64,000 nt of DNA from Phymorhynchus buccinoides (taxonomy: Eukaryota > Mollusca > Gastropoda > Neogastropoda > Raphitomidae), in the NCBI GenBank assembly GCA_017654935.2, contig CM065698.1, positions 42,105,151-42,169,150 on the forward strand. The letters run 5' to 3'. The position numbers were made by a program, and so were the translations under genes. Below the pieces are notes generated by a model. It had not been told where the DNA came from and ran no database searches. It saw only the letters and a list, made by a program, of their open reading frames with translations. Of the stretch, positions 41,824 through 54,408 are shown in pieces. Numbering within the stretch: position 1 is the stretch's first letter; each line of letters starts with the position of its first letter.

Positions 41824-42539
41824 CACTGGCGTAAGAACGGCGGGGGGCAGCTGCCCCCCGGGCTTCGAGGAGGGGGGTGGGGGCAGACGTATCTCTCTGC
41901 CCCCCAAAAATTAATAACGGCAACCCCCCCCAAAAAAAACCCAGAAAGGATACAAGGAAATGAAAGAGTTAATAGTCTCAGCCCATTCACTACATATTGC
42001 TGTCATGGACTTGGTACTGCATCAAAGATGGATTTGAGGGGGGAAGGGGTTCCACACACCCTCAGACAAAAAATGGAAAGAAAAAGAGGAAGACAAATTG
42101 TAGTTCCATGCTACAGTTATTCTCTCACGAGAAGCCTTGATTGCATCTTTTACATTCAAATCATCATCAGCTTCTGGGAGGCAATCCCCCCAGACCCATC
42201 ACACCACCCCAACTGACCACTTGGAGCTACCCCCTCCCCTCTTCCATGACTGGCTGATCCGCCCCAAACATGGTTGTATTTTTATGCTTTTTTATTGTCT
42301 CCTTTCAATTCACATCATGTTTTATTTCATTCATATATTTTTTGATGTCATTGATTATGATTATGTTTAAAAATAACAATAATAAAGTATTTTTGTAGGA
42401 TTTACTAAGTCATGTAATTTAACCTATCCATCCATTCATCTTGTCCGTGCGCTTGCGTCCCCCCCCCCCCCCCCCCCCGGTTTGTTGTGGCAATCCTGCC
42501 CTCCCCCCCTCCCGGCTTGAAAACGTTCCTACGCCACTG
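41824..42539. mobile_element. 716-bp element with CAGTGGCGTA-type terminal inverted repeats
   Basis: The ends CACTGGCGTAAGAACG and CGTTCCTACGCCACTG are inverted repeats with two mismatches. They are bracketed by ACATG at 41819-41823 and 42540-42544, a plausible 5-bp target duplication. G-rich and C-rich runs lie just inside each end. No transposase frame is seen. Confidence 0.5.
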
Positions 42540-42544
42540 ACATG

Positions 42545-43378
42545 CTCATTTGCTTTTTACACAATCGCTACTCTGGCTGAGTACATTCTACAATACTCTG
42601 GCATGGCCAGAATAGATCTAGATGTTCAATAAACCAAGAAAAGGGGCCAGAATGGTCAGCTCGGTGACCATGGGCCTTTTACGTAGTAACGTAGGCCCTA
42701 TAAGAAGAAGAGAAAGAAGAAGAAGAAGAAGAAGAGTGTACAGTATATTAGTAATAGTATCTAGATCTAACTTGTTTCTTTCAATTCAATCTGTTGAAGT
42801 CAAGACCTAGTCTATCAGTGTACCCATTCCACATTATACACAAGCACAATCATAATCACTTACTTACTCACCTCTGTAATCGATTGGAATCAAAGCTGCG
42901 TAAAATAATGCAATTAATGACTTAATTAGGAACAATGACGAAAAGCACTTTGCACCATTGGCGTCATTTTACTTTCGTTCCTACATTTGTTCCGGGACTG
43001 CTTTCAAAATCTGATTGGCTAAAATGAAAAGGATGTGTAATAAATTAATAGAATATAAAATAATAATGCTGTACTTTACTAAATTAAACGTAAAAGAAAC
43101 ATAATGTGCGGTAAATACAAATATTTGCGTGCTAAGTTTATTTTTTTCAAACAACATTTGTTGAAGAAGCATTATATGCGACTTCTTTTTCAATGGCGGC
43201 CCTCCGTTTTCGTCTGCTTAGCTACCGATTTTAAAATACCAAATAAACAATGATAGACTCATAAATTTTGATGTCCCTACGTCAGGAAATGTTACATAAA
43301 CTCTCCTGAGTCTGTTCATACTAATTTCCAGTTTGTTGTCTAAGTTTGCACGGTTCAGCTGTTTTGATGCTTTCCTCT
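42545..43378. other. Non-coding right part of the 4.26-kb block
   Basis: Has an AGA-rich run at about 42708-42735 and, at 43258-43300, a fragment of the 160-bp repeat in inverted orientation. No gene is seen. Confidence 0.5.
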
Positions 43379-43500
43379 CTTCTGCTATGGAGAGCTTGGC
43401 TAAAACCTTGTGCATAACCAGTGGCCTTACCAGGCTACATCCTGCTCCTTCCGCTATGGAAAGCTTGGCTAAAACCTTGTGCATAACCAGTGGCCTTACC
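43379..43500. repeat. 69-bp minisatellite resumes before the gap
   Basis: Nearly two units. They carry GTGCATAACCAGTGG in place of GTGTATAACGAGTGG, a variant not typical of the left array. The gap begins inside the array. Confidence 0.85.
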
Positions 43501-44000
43501 NNNNNNNNNNNNNNNNNNNNNNNNNNNNNNNNNNNNNNNNNNNNNNNNNNNNNNNNNNNNNNNNNNNNNNNNNNNNNNNNNNNNNNNNNNNNNNNNNNNN
43601 NNNNNNNNNNNNNNNNNNNNNNNNNNNNNNNNNNNNNNNNNNNNNNNNNNNNNNNNNNNNNNNNNNNNNNNNNNNNNNNNNNNNNNNNNNNNNNNNNNNN
43701 NNNNNNNNNNNNNNNNNNNNNNNNNNNNNNNNNNNNNNNNNNNNNNNNNNNNNNNNNNNNNNNNNNNNNNNNNNNNNNNNNNNNNNNNNNNNNNNNNNNN
43801 NNNNNNNNNNNNNNNNNNNNNNNNNNNNNNNNNNNNNNNNNNNNNNNNNNNNNNNNNNNNNNNNNNNNNNNNNNNNNNNNNNNNNNNNNNNNNNNNNNNN
43901 NNNNNNNNNNNNNNNNNNNNNNNNNNNNNNNNNNNNNNNNNNNNNNNNNNNNNNNNNNNNNNNNNNNNNNNNNNNNNNNNNNNNNNNNNNNNNNNNNNNN
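43501..44000. other. Assembly gap (500 N)
   Basis: Exactly 500 N starting within the 69-bp array. Exons 1 and 2 of copy C could lie here. Confidence 0.99.
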
Positions 44001-44365
44001 TCATACCTACGGGTGTTGCATTTTTATCTATAATAATACACTTATATGTAATCATAGCAACTTTCACCCCACACCAAGTGCCTTGAGGAAACCTTAACGT
44101 AAAATGAGTAGATTCAAATCTTACAGTCTAACTCCATGAAAGTTGTTCTCTTTCGGTTGAAAAATGGGGGGAAATGGAAGCATGAAGAAATAAGCGTCAT
44201 TGGAATAATGACGCGAGCATGACGCAATTTCTTTACAATCTCAACGATTTCAAGGGGAGACACGCACTGACCCAACCAACGCAAAGAATCGTCAGTACTC
44301 TAGTTGTTGCAACGTGTACGGGAGGGGGATAGTGAGAAGCATGTAGGCCATAATAATTGTGTAAA

Positions 44366-44410
<45 letters not shown>

Positions 44411-44846
44411 GTGTGTGTGCGTGTGCGCGCGCACATGTGTGTGTGTGTGTGCGTGCGCGCGTTCATGTCTGTGTTTGTGTGTGTGTACATGCGCGCGCGT
44501 GCATGTTTGTGTGTGTGTGTGTGTGTGTGTGTACGTGCGCGCGCGTGCATGTCTCTGTGTTGCAACACAACAATAGAGAGAAAGAGATGGGAGGAGAGAG
44601 AAAGAGAGGGGAGGAGAGAGAAAGAGAGTGCGTTTTTCTGCAAAAGAAATGAAAAGTTGAAATGGCACTCCCGTTTGTTTTTTCTCCATTACACAAAGGG
44701 CTGAATGGGAACGGGACAATATGGAAGACCCCAGGCTAACACACGCGCGCACGTATTCGTCAAAAACCAATATAGGCTATGGGCTCTAATCCAAAGGCTA
44801 TTTCCACAAACAACTGCAAGAACTGTAGGCTCGGTTCCAAGAAGCA

Positions 44847-44893
<47 letters not shown>

Positions 44894-44970
44894 GCGCGCG
44901 CGCACGCACGCACACACGCACACACGCGCGCGCGCGCGCACACACACGCACACCACGCACACCGCGCACG

Positions 44971-45067
<97 letters not shown>
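44001..45067. repeat. Unique flank with two CA/TG tracts
   Basis: 44001-44365 shows nothing recognisable. A TG/CG tract spans about 44366-44560, a GA-rich stretch 44575-44630 and a CA/CG tract about 44848-45067. Open frames across the tracts are artefacts. Confidence 0.7.
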
Positions 45068-45069
<2 letters not shown>

Positions 45070-46200
45070 CACCTTTATTGATAGCCTTTGTAGTGTAAAC
45101 GACAATAAATTCAATGGTATTCTCTTCATAGATTTTGAAAAAGCTTTTGATGTGATTAACCATTCTCTGTTGCTACGAAAACTAGAACTTTACAAGTTAA
45201 CCCCAGAATTACAAAATCTGATATAATCCTTTTGAGCGATTGAGTGCAGTCAGTGGTTATAAACAATACAATTTCAGCACGATTGCCAGTTAAGTATGGA
45301 GTTCCTGAAGGCTCTGTGCTTGGCCCTCTCTTTTTTCTCTTTATGTGATGATTTACCCTGTTCTATTTCAAGTAAATGTGAAATGTTTGCAGACGATACG
45401 TCTCTTCACTCCAGTGATTCTGATGCCGAAGAACTAGGATGTAAGCTTCAAAATAGTATTTAAAAAATAGTCACCTGGACTGAATTAAATCACATGTCCT
45501 TAAATACAAACAAAACAAAGTGCATGTACATAACAACAAGGCAAAAAAGGCAAAAAATGAAGAACAAATTTCCATCTTTATATATACAAAATAACAAAAT
45601 TGAAGAAGTTGACTCTCATAAAATATTAGGCATCATTGTTGACAAAGATCTCTCTTGGACTGATCAGATTGTATCCTTGGGAAAACGTCTTTCCCCAAAA
45701 AACATTCCAATTGACTAAAATCAAAAACTTATTAGATATTCATTCTCGTAAGCTCTTTTTTAATGCCCACATTCTATAATTGATTGATTATGCGTCGACA
45801 TTGTGGGATAACTGTAGTGAGACCAATTTGAAAATTGTTCATCGTATGTATAAAAAAGCTGTTAAATTAATTTTGTTCAAATCAAGTTCCTTAACAAGTG
45901 ATAACTATAAAAATCTAAACTTCACAGCAGACTTTTCTTTAATAAAGCAATATGTACGCATAATGTTGTGAACGGAAATGCTCCGAAAAAGATAACGGGC
46001 ACTTTTGAAACCAGCCGACATAGACATAGCCATTCACTATCATTCCCTCGACCAAAAAACAATATATACAAATCAAGTTTTCTTTATTCAGGTGGAAACT
46101 TATGGAACCAGTTACCAAAAAAATTGAAATGCATATAAAACAGGAATCTATTTTAAGAAAAAATTAAAAACTCACCTAATTAATATTAACGTTTTGTACG
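45068..46200 (+). pseudogene. 5'-truncated LINE reverse transcriptase fragment
   Basis: Several frames with stops read as the middle and end of a non-LTR reverse transcriptase. Landmarks are FIDFEKAFDVINH at about 45130, a PEGSVLGP-like stretch at about 45300, the catalytic FADD followed by TSLH at about 45388, then KTKCM and HKILGIIVD (45494-45718), and a C-terminal SGGNLWNQLP-like end near 46090. At least four stops or shifts break it. It begins at the CA tract, so the 5' part is lost. It differs from the LINE in copy D and fits the broad jockey/CR1/L2 group. It is inactive. Confidence 0.8.
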
Positions 46201-46603
46201 CATAGATTAAAGGTTTATGTTTGCTACACATCATATTCATTCTAAGTGTAATGTTTGCTTCCTTTCTACCATTGATGCAAGGTCTACGTCTGGTAACGGT
46301 TGCCTGTTAAGGTTCCATGATGATGTTTTAAGAAGACCCATTTAATGATTAATATAATATTAAGTTTGATCATGTCTTCTAATCAAGTTTATACTGTGTG
46401 ACAAAGAGATCTGTTGGTTTCTTGATCACATTCTTGTCAATTTTATTTATAGCGTGTTTCATATGATGTAGTGTATTGATCTGAATCATGATCTTGATCC
46501 TCTATCACACTGAAAATTACTCGAAGTATTAATGTGCCTGTGTATATTGTTATATATGTATATATGTATTTGAGCTTTTATATGTTTGCTTATGAGAGAG
46601 AGA

Positions 46604-46679
<76 letters not shown>

Positions 46680-47459
46680 GGAGAGGGAGAGTGTGTGTGT
46701 ATACGAGTACTCTGGTGTGTGCGTGCATGAACTTATTAATTCATTGTTTGTGTGTGGTGTGTGTGTGGGTTTTTTTTCCATGTTTATTTCCTTCTTTAAT
46801 TGTTGTGTTATAGATGGCTTGATGTAAAAAAGCAAACCATTATTGCTTATTCAATGTTCCATCTGAAAATTAAATTTTTGCCTTTGCCTTTGACACACAC
46901 TATGCCTACCTGCCTCTTGGTCCAACATAGGACTACTTTTCAAACAAATCAGTCAACAGAATTACTAGAAACGAACACGAAAGTTGTAAGCCCCAATACC
47001 GAAAAAACAACCATCAATTAAGGAAGTAATTTACGAGTACACACTCGTAGGTCTATTATCAACTTCAGTAACAAAGGTATTCCAGTCGCAGACCTGTGCT
47101 CACCTGTGAAGACAAAACAACGTTTCTGCCACTATCACAAGTCAAGTCAAGTAAGCTGCTCAATTTGTTTCACAATCTTAATTGAACTTTATTGACATGT
47201 TTCAGTCAAAGTGATTCGCATTACGGGCCTACCATGTTGAACAGTTAAGTTTGATTTTATTTTTCAAGGAGCAGACCTCCTGCACATTACGTTGCAGAAA
47301 AAGAGGGGGGGGGGGGGTGTCCAAAAACAACAATTTCGTGTCTTCTTAAAGACCCACCAGGTCACGTGTCAAAATCATGGGTTTCACATTTTTTCCCTCT
47401 TATAGCTGGTAAGAAATCTTGTTTTGACCAGGTTTGACTCCCATACATTTGCCCCAAAA
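46201..47459. other. Non-coding stretch with GA microsatellite
   Basis: A GA run at about 46590-46690, otherwise AT-rich sequence and a G run at 47306-47317. No gene or repeat match was noticed. Confidence 0.5.
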
Positions 47460-48003
47460 TTCGAAACGAAACATCATTTTTAAAGAGCAGACTCAACTTG
47501 AAATTGGGGGAATTTGAATGTGGGTCACAACTACCCAGAAAAAAAGCAAGGGACTTAATGGTGGGTCAGTGGGTCTTTAAAAGCGATATTCCACAAGCAA
47601 AGAATACATTAGCAAACGACATATTACATTTGTAGGACTTGTTAAATAATTTTCCGAGTCTGTTAAATTCCCGTGTCTTTCCAACTCGATGCTTGCGTAA
47701 AACTAAAAACCGTAAACGTGCTAATTACTAAAGATGAGATTTCTAATGATCATTTACTTATTTACATTTATTTATTTCTACTGGTTCTACTTTTTGATTA
47801 ATTTGTTAACATATTTATTGATCTATTACTTCGTTTTATATATATATATATTTAGTATTAGGACCTAATTTTCTCATGGGACGATCTTTTAGGCACAACA
47901 GATGTCGGAAGAAAATGCCATTTTCTGGTATGCGTATCCCCCCCCCCCCCCCCCCTTTTCTAATGCTACCCACTTCCCCTACTGCCCCCGCGCAAACACA
48001 CAA

Positions 48004-48086
<83 letters not shown>

Positions 48087-48440
48087 TAATTGATATCCGA
48101 CAACAAAATACCCCACAGAAATATAGTCATAATCCATGTGCGTTTAAATCAACCTTGTTAGCTTCAAAGAAGGAAAATGATATTCGTAATCTGGCCCTTT
48201 TTATGTATAAAGCTTTCAAATTTAGAGACATTGCTATTTCATAGTCCTTCTTCTGCCATGTTCTGACTGGATATTAACTGCCATCTGACTGAAGCAATTG
48301 TTATATGTAGCGACACTAGTATCATGTGTATTGATTATTGATAATGATTTGTATTCCTTTTTTTATGGCTGTTGATCCTTGTTTGTTCATTTCCCCTTCA
48401 TAAGGGACCATGGCCTATTTGAATAAATGATTCGCATTTG

Positions 48441-48559
<119 letters not shown>

Positions 48560-48626
48560 CTTTGATTGTATATTTTGTTTTGAGGGCAATGGTGTAAAAT
48601 AGCTACCCAGCTTATCTGTTAGCTTA

Positions 48627-48881
<255 letters not shown>

Positions 48882-48989
48882 TTTATTTTCAGAAATTTCT
48901 ATGAAGGAGGTTTGTGCAAGATCCCTATTAATTTGTGACATCGTGTTAGGACTTGTTCAACGTCCTATTGTTTTCTTACCTTTTGTGGA

Positions 48990-49229
48990 TTTGTTTTGCT
49001 AACTTTGTTTCTATTAAGACCCTTGGCGAACGCTCCTTCTCTTTCCAGGCCCCCTCCTCTTGGAATAGACTCCCTTTACCTCTACGTTCTGCCAACTCCC
49101 ATTCTTCATTTAAGTCTTCTCTCAAAACTACTCTTTTCAAATCATAGCCTGCTATATTTCTTTTCAAAGTACTGTGCCCCTTCCATCCGCGTGTGTTTGT
49201 GTGCATGCGTGTTGTTTGTGCGTGTGTGT

Positions 49230-49273
<44 letters not shown>

Positions 49274-49495
49274 TGTGGTGCGTTCGTGTGTGTGTTTGTG
49301 TGTGCGTGTCTGTTTAGTGCGTGCGTGTGTCTGTGATTAGTGCGTGCGTGTGCGCGTGTGCGCGTGTGTATAATATATTTTTGTCGTTTCTTTATTTATA
49401 TTGCTTGCTGGTTTATTCATTTATTATTGTATGCGCTTAGGGCTTTTTTAAGATTAGGCGCTATAAATGCTAATTATTATTATTATTATTATGCT
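48990..49495 (+). mobile_element. LINE 3' fragment (CR1/L2-like), spacer copy 2
   Basis: Orthologue of 13525-14036. The frame ending at 49147 gives a cleaner C-terminus (RSFSFQAPSSWNRLPLPL). The tail is GGCGCTATAAATGCTAATTA and a short ATT run. Confidence 0.7.
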
Positions 49496-49672
49496 TCCTT
49501 ATCTTTGCCAATGATCTGAGTGTTTCATAATTATGTATGTTATGTTAGCTATATTTAAGGTTTCATTATGTTAACCTGTCTTCTTCTTCTTCTCCAAGGA
49601 CAGAATGGAAGAATAGGCCCAGCCTAAATTCTTATCCTTGTAAAATAAAGTATCTGAGTCTGAGTCTGAGTT

Positions 49673-49675
<3 letters not shown>

Positions 49676-49763
<88 letters not shown>

Positions 49764-49770
49764 CTCTCTA
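49676..49770. repeat. CT microsatellite
   Basis: CT run preceded by CTGAGT triplets; equivalent to 14135-14177 in the first spacer. Confidence 0.88.
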
Positions 49771-49894
49771 TTTTGTCTAAGATCACTTGTGTCAATAGAC
49801 AATTAAACTGTTCAACACACACACACACATGCGCGCGCGCGTGCACCCCCCCCCCCCCTCACACATATATATATATATAAACTATATAAATAAG

Positions 49895-50254
49895 GTGTAC
49901 AGTGGCATAGGGGTAACACGTTCGCTCGTGCACAGTAAACCCGAGTTCATACCTGGGTACAGGAGATTTTTCCTCTCACTCTGCACTAGGCCTTATGGTC
50001 TAAACGTGGAGGCTTTCGGATGGGACGATAAACCAAGGTCCCGTGTGCCCATGCACTTAGCACATGTTAAACCCAGTGGCAACGAAATAGTTGTCATTTG
50101 GTCAAAATTGACCACCACCCCCTTTCCTTCCCCATCAGTCACACACAAAAATCGCATGCAAAAACACCCAGAAGATTATAATAATATGTGGTGCGCCTCT
50201 GGCTGCCACGCACTCTCCGGGTGGGAACAACCCGAATTTCACAGAGACGTCTCA
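49895..50254 (+). mobile_element. tRNA-headed SINE, copy 4
   Basis: Orthologue of the SINE at 14468-14828, at the same boundary between spacer and arm. Box A reads GTGGCATAGGGGTAACACGT. Confidence 0.75.
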
Positions 50255-50317
50255 ATACCAAAATACCAAACACACACACACACACACACTCACTCACTCA
50301 CACACACACACCACACA

Positions 50318-50355
<38 letters not shown>

Positions 50356-50809
50356 AGGCAGGCCATTTTACAGGAAATCGATAGGTATAGGACTAGAGTA
50401 CTTTCTAGGTAGGACCACGTCAGACGCGAAAACGAAAGACGATGACGATACATAGACTCCCTAAATTGTCATTATATAGGCAGCACCATGCTGGCACTTT
50501 ACGTGAAATTGATTGACACAAATAGACAAACAAACAACTGTACCCGGAACCGAAACTTGCCAGCGAAATAAAACACTTGTCGGTTTCCAGGAAGCTGTTT
50601 AGAATGCAAAATGGTGCTTTACGTCCTCTCAGTCTGGAACAGACACATATGGGACATTTGTAAATACAAAGAAGGTGGGAACGATACCGGAGGCAATGCC
50701 CGGAGGCAGTGCAACTCCAGTAAAGTCCCGATTTTTTAATAATGCAGATAGGTGTAGCGGTAACCACGCCTCGGTTAAACCTCATCGGCTATGGTACCAC
50801 TACAAGTAA

Positions 50810-50958
50810 CCAGGGCCTGTATTCACGTTGAGATAGCATGATACTTAGCATCATGCTAACTTAGAAGCTCTTCCAAAAGTCCTATTAAATCCTATAGGAG
50901 CTTCTAAGTTAGCATCATGCTAAGTCTCATGCTATCTCAACGTGAATACAGGCCCAGG
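50810..50958. mobile_element. Palindromic MITE, family P1, second member
   Basis: The arms ACCAGGGCCTGTATTCACG and CGTGAATACAGGCCCAGGT are inverted repeats with one mismatch. The inside shares GAGATAGCATG, GCTAACTTAGAAGCTCTTCC and TTAGCATCATGCTAAGTCTC with the element at 7261-7413. It sits at a rearrangement point in copy D. Confidence 0.75.
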
Positions 50959-51039
50959 TTTGAATACATAGGGGAGGAAACTGTTTACCATAATTAGGGC
51001 CAGATATAGGGGTGCGTGGGTGGCGAGTACACACATACA

Positions 51040-51300
51040 CGTACACGCACACATACGCGCGCGCGCACACACGCACGCACGAACGCGTACAACCGTTGCC
51101 AATCGGTATCAACTATATACTACCGTCGGCCACGGTACAACGCAGACTAGACACGCACAGACACGTACAGACACACACACGTACACACGCACGCACGCAC
51201 ACACACGCGCGCGCACTCACGCACACGCACGCAGACACGCACACGCACACACACACACACACACACTGCGCACTCAAACACGCAAGCGCACATGCGTACC
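51040..51300. repeat. CA/CG-rich low-complexity tract, copy D
   Basis: Counterpart of 15350-15590, with a non-repetitive interruption of about 45 bp at 51095-51140. It is displaced in order relative to arm B. Confidence 0.8.
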
Positions 51301-51479
51301 CACACGTAAATATGCTGCTCATCAAATCACTTGCATATCACCGTGTTTTCATTGGGAAAGAGTGAAACATGTTTACGTGTATTGAGACCATTGTTTTGCA
51401 TCTCTTTCACACAACAATAAACATTGTTTGTGAACAACTCTATACCACTGTTGTTGTGTACTGTGTGGATGAGGATGAA

Positions 51480-51715
51480 CTTGGTTCTGTGTTCTTGTGG
51501 CTGTTGCCCTCACTTGGCAAGGCGATTAGGTGCCGAAAATAACTTTGGTGAAGGGAGTTTATTACGAGAGTTCCTTCCCCTTGTTGCCTGGGTCATCCTT
51601 TTCTGAGGATGAACTTGGTTCTGTTTTCTTGTGGCTGCCCTCACTTGGCAAGGCGATTAGGTGCTGAAAATAACTTCGGTGAAGGGAGTTAATTAAGAGA
51701 GTTCCTTCCCCTTAT
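51480..51715. repeat. 137-bp tandem duplication, copy D
   Basis: Same doublet as 16130-16385, slightly shortened by small deletions. Confidence 0.7.
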
Positions 51716-51979
51716 TCTTTTCACTATAAAAAAATCCTTCGTTTTTCTCCCAGTTATTTCCCTTTTTAGCATTATTGTGAAAATGCTATGGGGTCGTTTT
51801 TCCTAGGGGAAAAAAATACTGGGAGTGTTATTTTCCTAGGAAAAAAAGCACTCCCCTATCCAAGAAAAAATACTGCGCCTAGGAAATTAACACTCCCCAG
51901 GAAAATAACAATCCCACTAAGTGCATACTGTGTTTCTGTCCGTTTATAAGTCTGTTTGGTGTTTCCCTGTGAGTTTGTG

Positions 51980-52120
51980 GATGGAAGTTCAGTTTAACGT
52001 CGCGTATCGGCTTTCGCCATGTACGACGGGCTGAACAAGCCAACCAGGGTATAAACAAAAATTTATGTTCCTGAATCACTGTCTTAGCCAAAAGGCCGAT
52101 AAGCGATCAGGATCAGGATG
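51980..52120 (-). mobile_element. U2 snRNA-headed SINE with 14-bp target duplication
   Basis: On the minus strand the element starts with 13 bases and then ATCGCTTATCGGCCTTTTGG continuing CTAAGA (52082-52107). This is the 5' end of U2 snRNA for 26 bases with one mismatch. A non-U2 body with GGCGAAAGCCGATACGCGAC follows, ending CTTCCATC. Direct repeats CCTGTGAGTTTGTG at 51966-51979 and 52121-52134 flank it. Arms A and B have one copy of that word and no insert. It is too short and diverged after base 26 to be a functional U2 gene. The head and flanks point to a LINE-mobilised RNA. Confidence 0.8.
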
Positions 52121-52172
52121 CCTGTGAGTTTGTGTGAGATGAATGTGATTATGAGGTGTACTGACTACTGGT

Positions 52173-52302
<130 letters not shown>

Positions 52303-52309
52303 CTTGCAT

Positions 52310-53200
52310 AAAACTTATGGTGTTGGGGACAATCACATCACAGATTCCCACATGGGGGTCCATGCAGAGAGGGTCGATTATACTGACTCTCTCTGTACAC
52401 ACAGCTGATTCCGAAGCAAGGTGGCAGATTGCTATCGAAGTCCTACTAAGTGGCAGATAGTGGGAAGGGCGACACAGTTCTCCTCCCTCACCAAATGGGA
52501 GTCGAGAGACTTGCAAGCTGACAGGAAGACGTACAGCAACTTAGATCATCTCTGCAGATTTGACTTCGTCAATGATCCGCCTGCACCCAGCACTGGGTTT
52601 TGGCTGTTTTGGTGCCCAGAGGATGGGACACGCAGCCTCATCTTCTGGGATGGGCCGCAGGCACAGCGTCACCCACTGTTGGGAAGGCTGGGGACCCCTC
52701 TTGAAGGACCACGCCTGCCTGCAGAGACAACTCGACTTACCTGTATGTCTCCTGCCAGTTTCCGACGACATCAACTTCCGGTACGGAGCAGTTCGCCCGG
52801 TGGCCCTGAAGGCAGCCTTAGGAGGGGAAGATTGCTCACCAACAGTAGCGACAAGACAAGCGGACTAAAGGAGCACCTGGACGACCTTTTGGCTTGTCTC
52901 ACAATGCTAAAAGTCTCCTACCACCTCACAGATGCCAACTCCATCTAAGACAAGAAATCTACACAGATGCTGACTCCAGCATCACGGACAAGAAACTCTT
53001 CGGCTCGGACTCCGTCCGAATGTTCCAGCAACAAACGGTGCATCCTCACGTGTCAGGGGTGTGCTACGTGTTCCGGAATCATCCACGACGGCAGCCACGT
53101 CAAGACTCCTGTCCCATCATCACCTGCTTCTTCATCACCTCCATCTCACCAGGAAGACCCAGTCTTCAGGAATATTGTCTATAAGAGGAAACACCTAATT
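52310..53200 (+). other. Conserved, partly open segment of unknown nature, copy D
   Basis: Counterpart of 4560-5260 and 18370-19020, plus about 175 bp (53010-53185) that A and B lack. A frame through that extra part has four closely spaced Cys residues, but no domain is identified. The 175-codon frame at 52421-52948 is kept from copy A. Status as a gene is unproven. Confidence 0.4.
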
Positions 53201-53254
53201 AGACGTAAATCAAACCATCACCGACCGACAATCACATGGCTTCTTTGAGGCTAC

Positions 53255-53480
53255 TATTGGCCACTGCAAAGAAACCCTTTTACAAGAGAGAATGCCCTTT
53301 GTGGGTGGGGGAAGATGGTTGAGTACTGACAAAACAAGGGCATAACTCTCGCCACCAACCCTATTTGAGGCCACTTTATAGCTGACTTTTGCAAGCGTTA
53401 ATGCCCTTTTGGATACTGATCAACAAGGGCTTAACTCTTGCCGTCAAGGGCGTTAATAACCCTAATTGCAGTGGTCAATA
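53255..53480. mobile_element. Foldback/MITE-like element upstream of exon 1, copy D
   Basis: Third copy of the element at 4222-4447, with TATTGGCCACTGCAA at the left and TTGCAGTGGTCAATA at the right. Confidence 0.5.
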
Positions 53481-54119
53481 GCACGGACCCGCTCGCTACC
53501 ACACACGCTTCAAGAATCCGTTATCTACCACAGGAAAATGCAGTTTACTGTTAAATATTTTTGTTTAATCACACGTAAGTCTTAGTAGGGAGAATAAAAA
53601 CCAGTGTGAACAAAACTCGTGTCAGCAGGATCAGCATCAGCATCAGCATGCAGGCATCAGCACAGATCAGCGTAGTGGATACGCTGTCGTCGTGTCAGTC
53701 AGTGGTGGCCAGTCTGGAAATGGAGACAGTGCTGGCCGTGGATTCTGAAGGCGTCCACCTCAGCCAGAGGGGACCCTTGACCTTGCTGCAAGTGGCCACG
53801 CCCTCCGCACGTGCATTCCTCTTCGACGTGCAGCGAGAGCCCCTGATGTTCAAAGATGGCGGACTGAAGCGTCTTTTGGAAAATGACGCCATCGTGAAGG
53901 TATATGAAATAATAATAATAACACTGGTTATTCATAGAGCGCTTAACTCCCTTTGCAGGGAGCTCAAAGCGCTGAACAAAGGCCTAAGCACTAACATACA
54001 GATAAACATACACATTAAAGACAAGCCAAGAATAATCAACATGAAGACAAGTATCAATGAATATAAACATTAAAAATAAGTGAGACTGTTAATACAAAAT
54101 ACATGTATTAATCTCTCTC

Positions 54120-54168
54120 GCCCTCCCCCCCCCCTCTCCCCCCCCCCCCCCCCCCCCCCACACACACA

Positions 54169-54216
<48 letters not shown>

Positions 54217-54218
54217 CA

Positions 54219-54262
<44 letters not shown>

Positions 54263-54318
54263 CACACGCACACGCACGCACGCATGCACGCACGCACGCA
54301 CACGCACGCACGCACACG

Positions 54319-54378
<60 letters not shown>
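54120..54378. repeat. C run and CACG/CA microsatellite in the LINE 3' UTR
   Basis: C-rich run at 54122-54159, then GCAC tetranucleotides and a CA run. Open frames on either strand are artefacts. Confidence 0.9.
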
Positions 54379-54381
<3 letters not shown>

Positions 54382-54408
54382 GGTTAATATCATCAAGGAC
54401 TACGTGGA

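Larger units (their letters stand above)
39121..43378. mobile_element. 4.26-kb insertion in the minisatellite with satellite-like inverted ends
   Basis: The 69-bp array stops at 39120 and resumes at 43379, so this block interrupts it. The left 110 bp (AGTGGAAGAGATAAAGGCTG onward) align loosely with the inverse of the right end (AGAGGAAAGCATCAAAACAG), both reaching CCTGACGTAGGGACAT. The ends are thus diverged inverted repeats of about 110 bp. The left end continues into tandem 160-bp repeats. There is no transposase. The gene's exons 1-2 are not inside. Confidence 0.5.

Noticed and set aside
52082..52107. Functional U2 snRNA gene
   Set aside because: Only the first 26 bases match; the branch-point recognition region and the rest of U2 are absent and a target duplication encloses a chimeric element.
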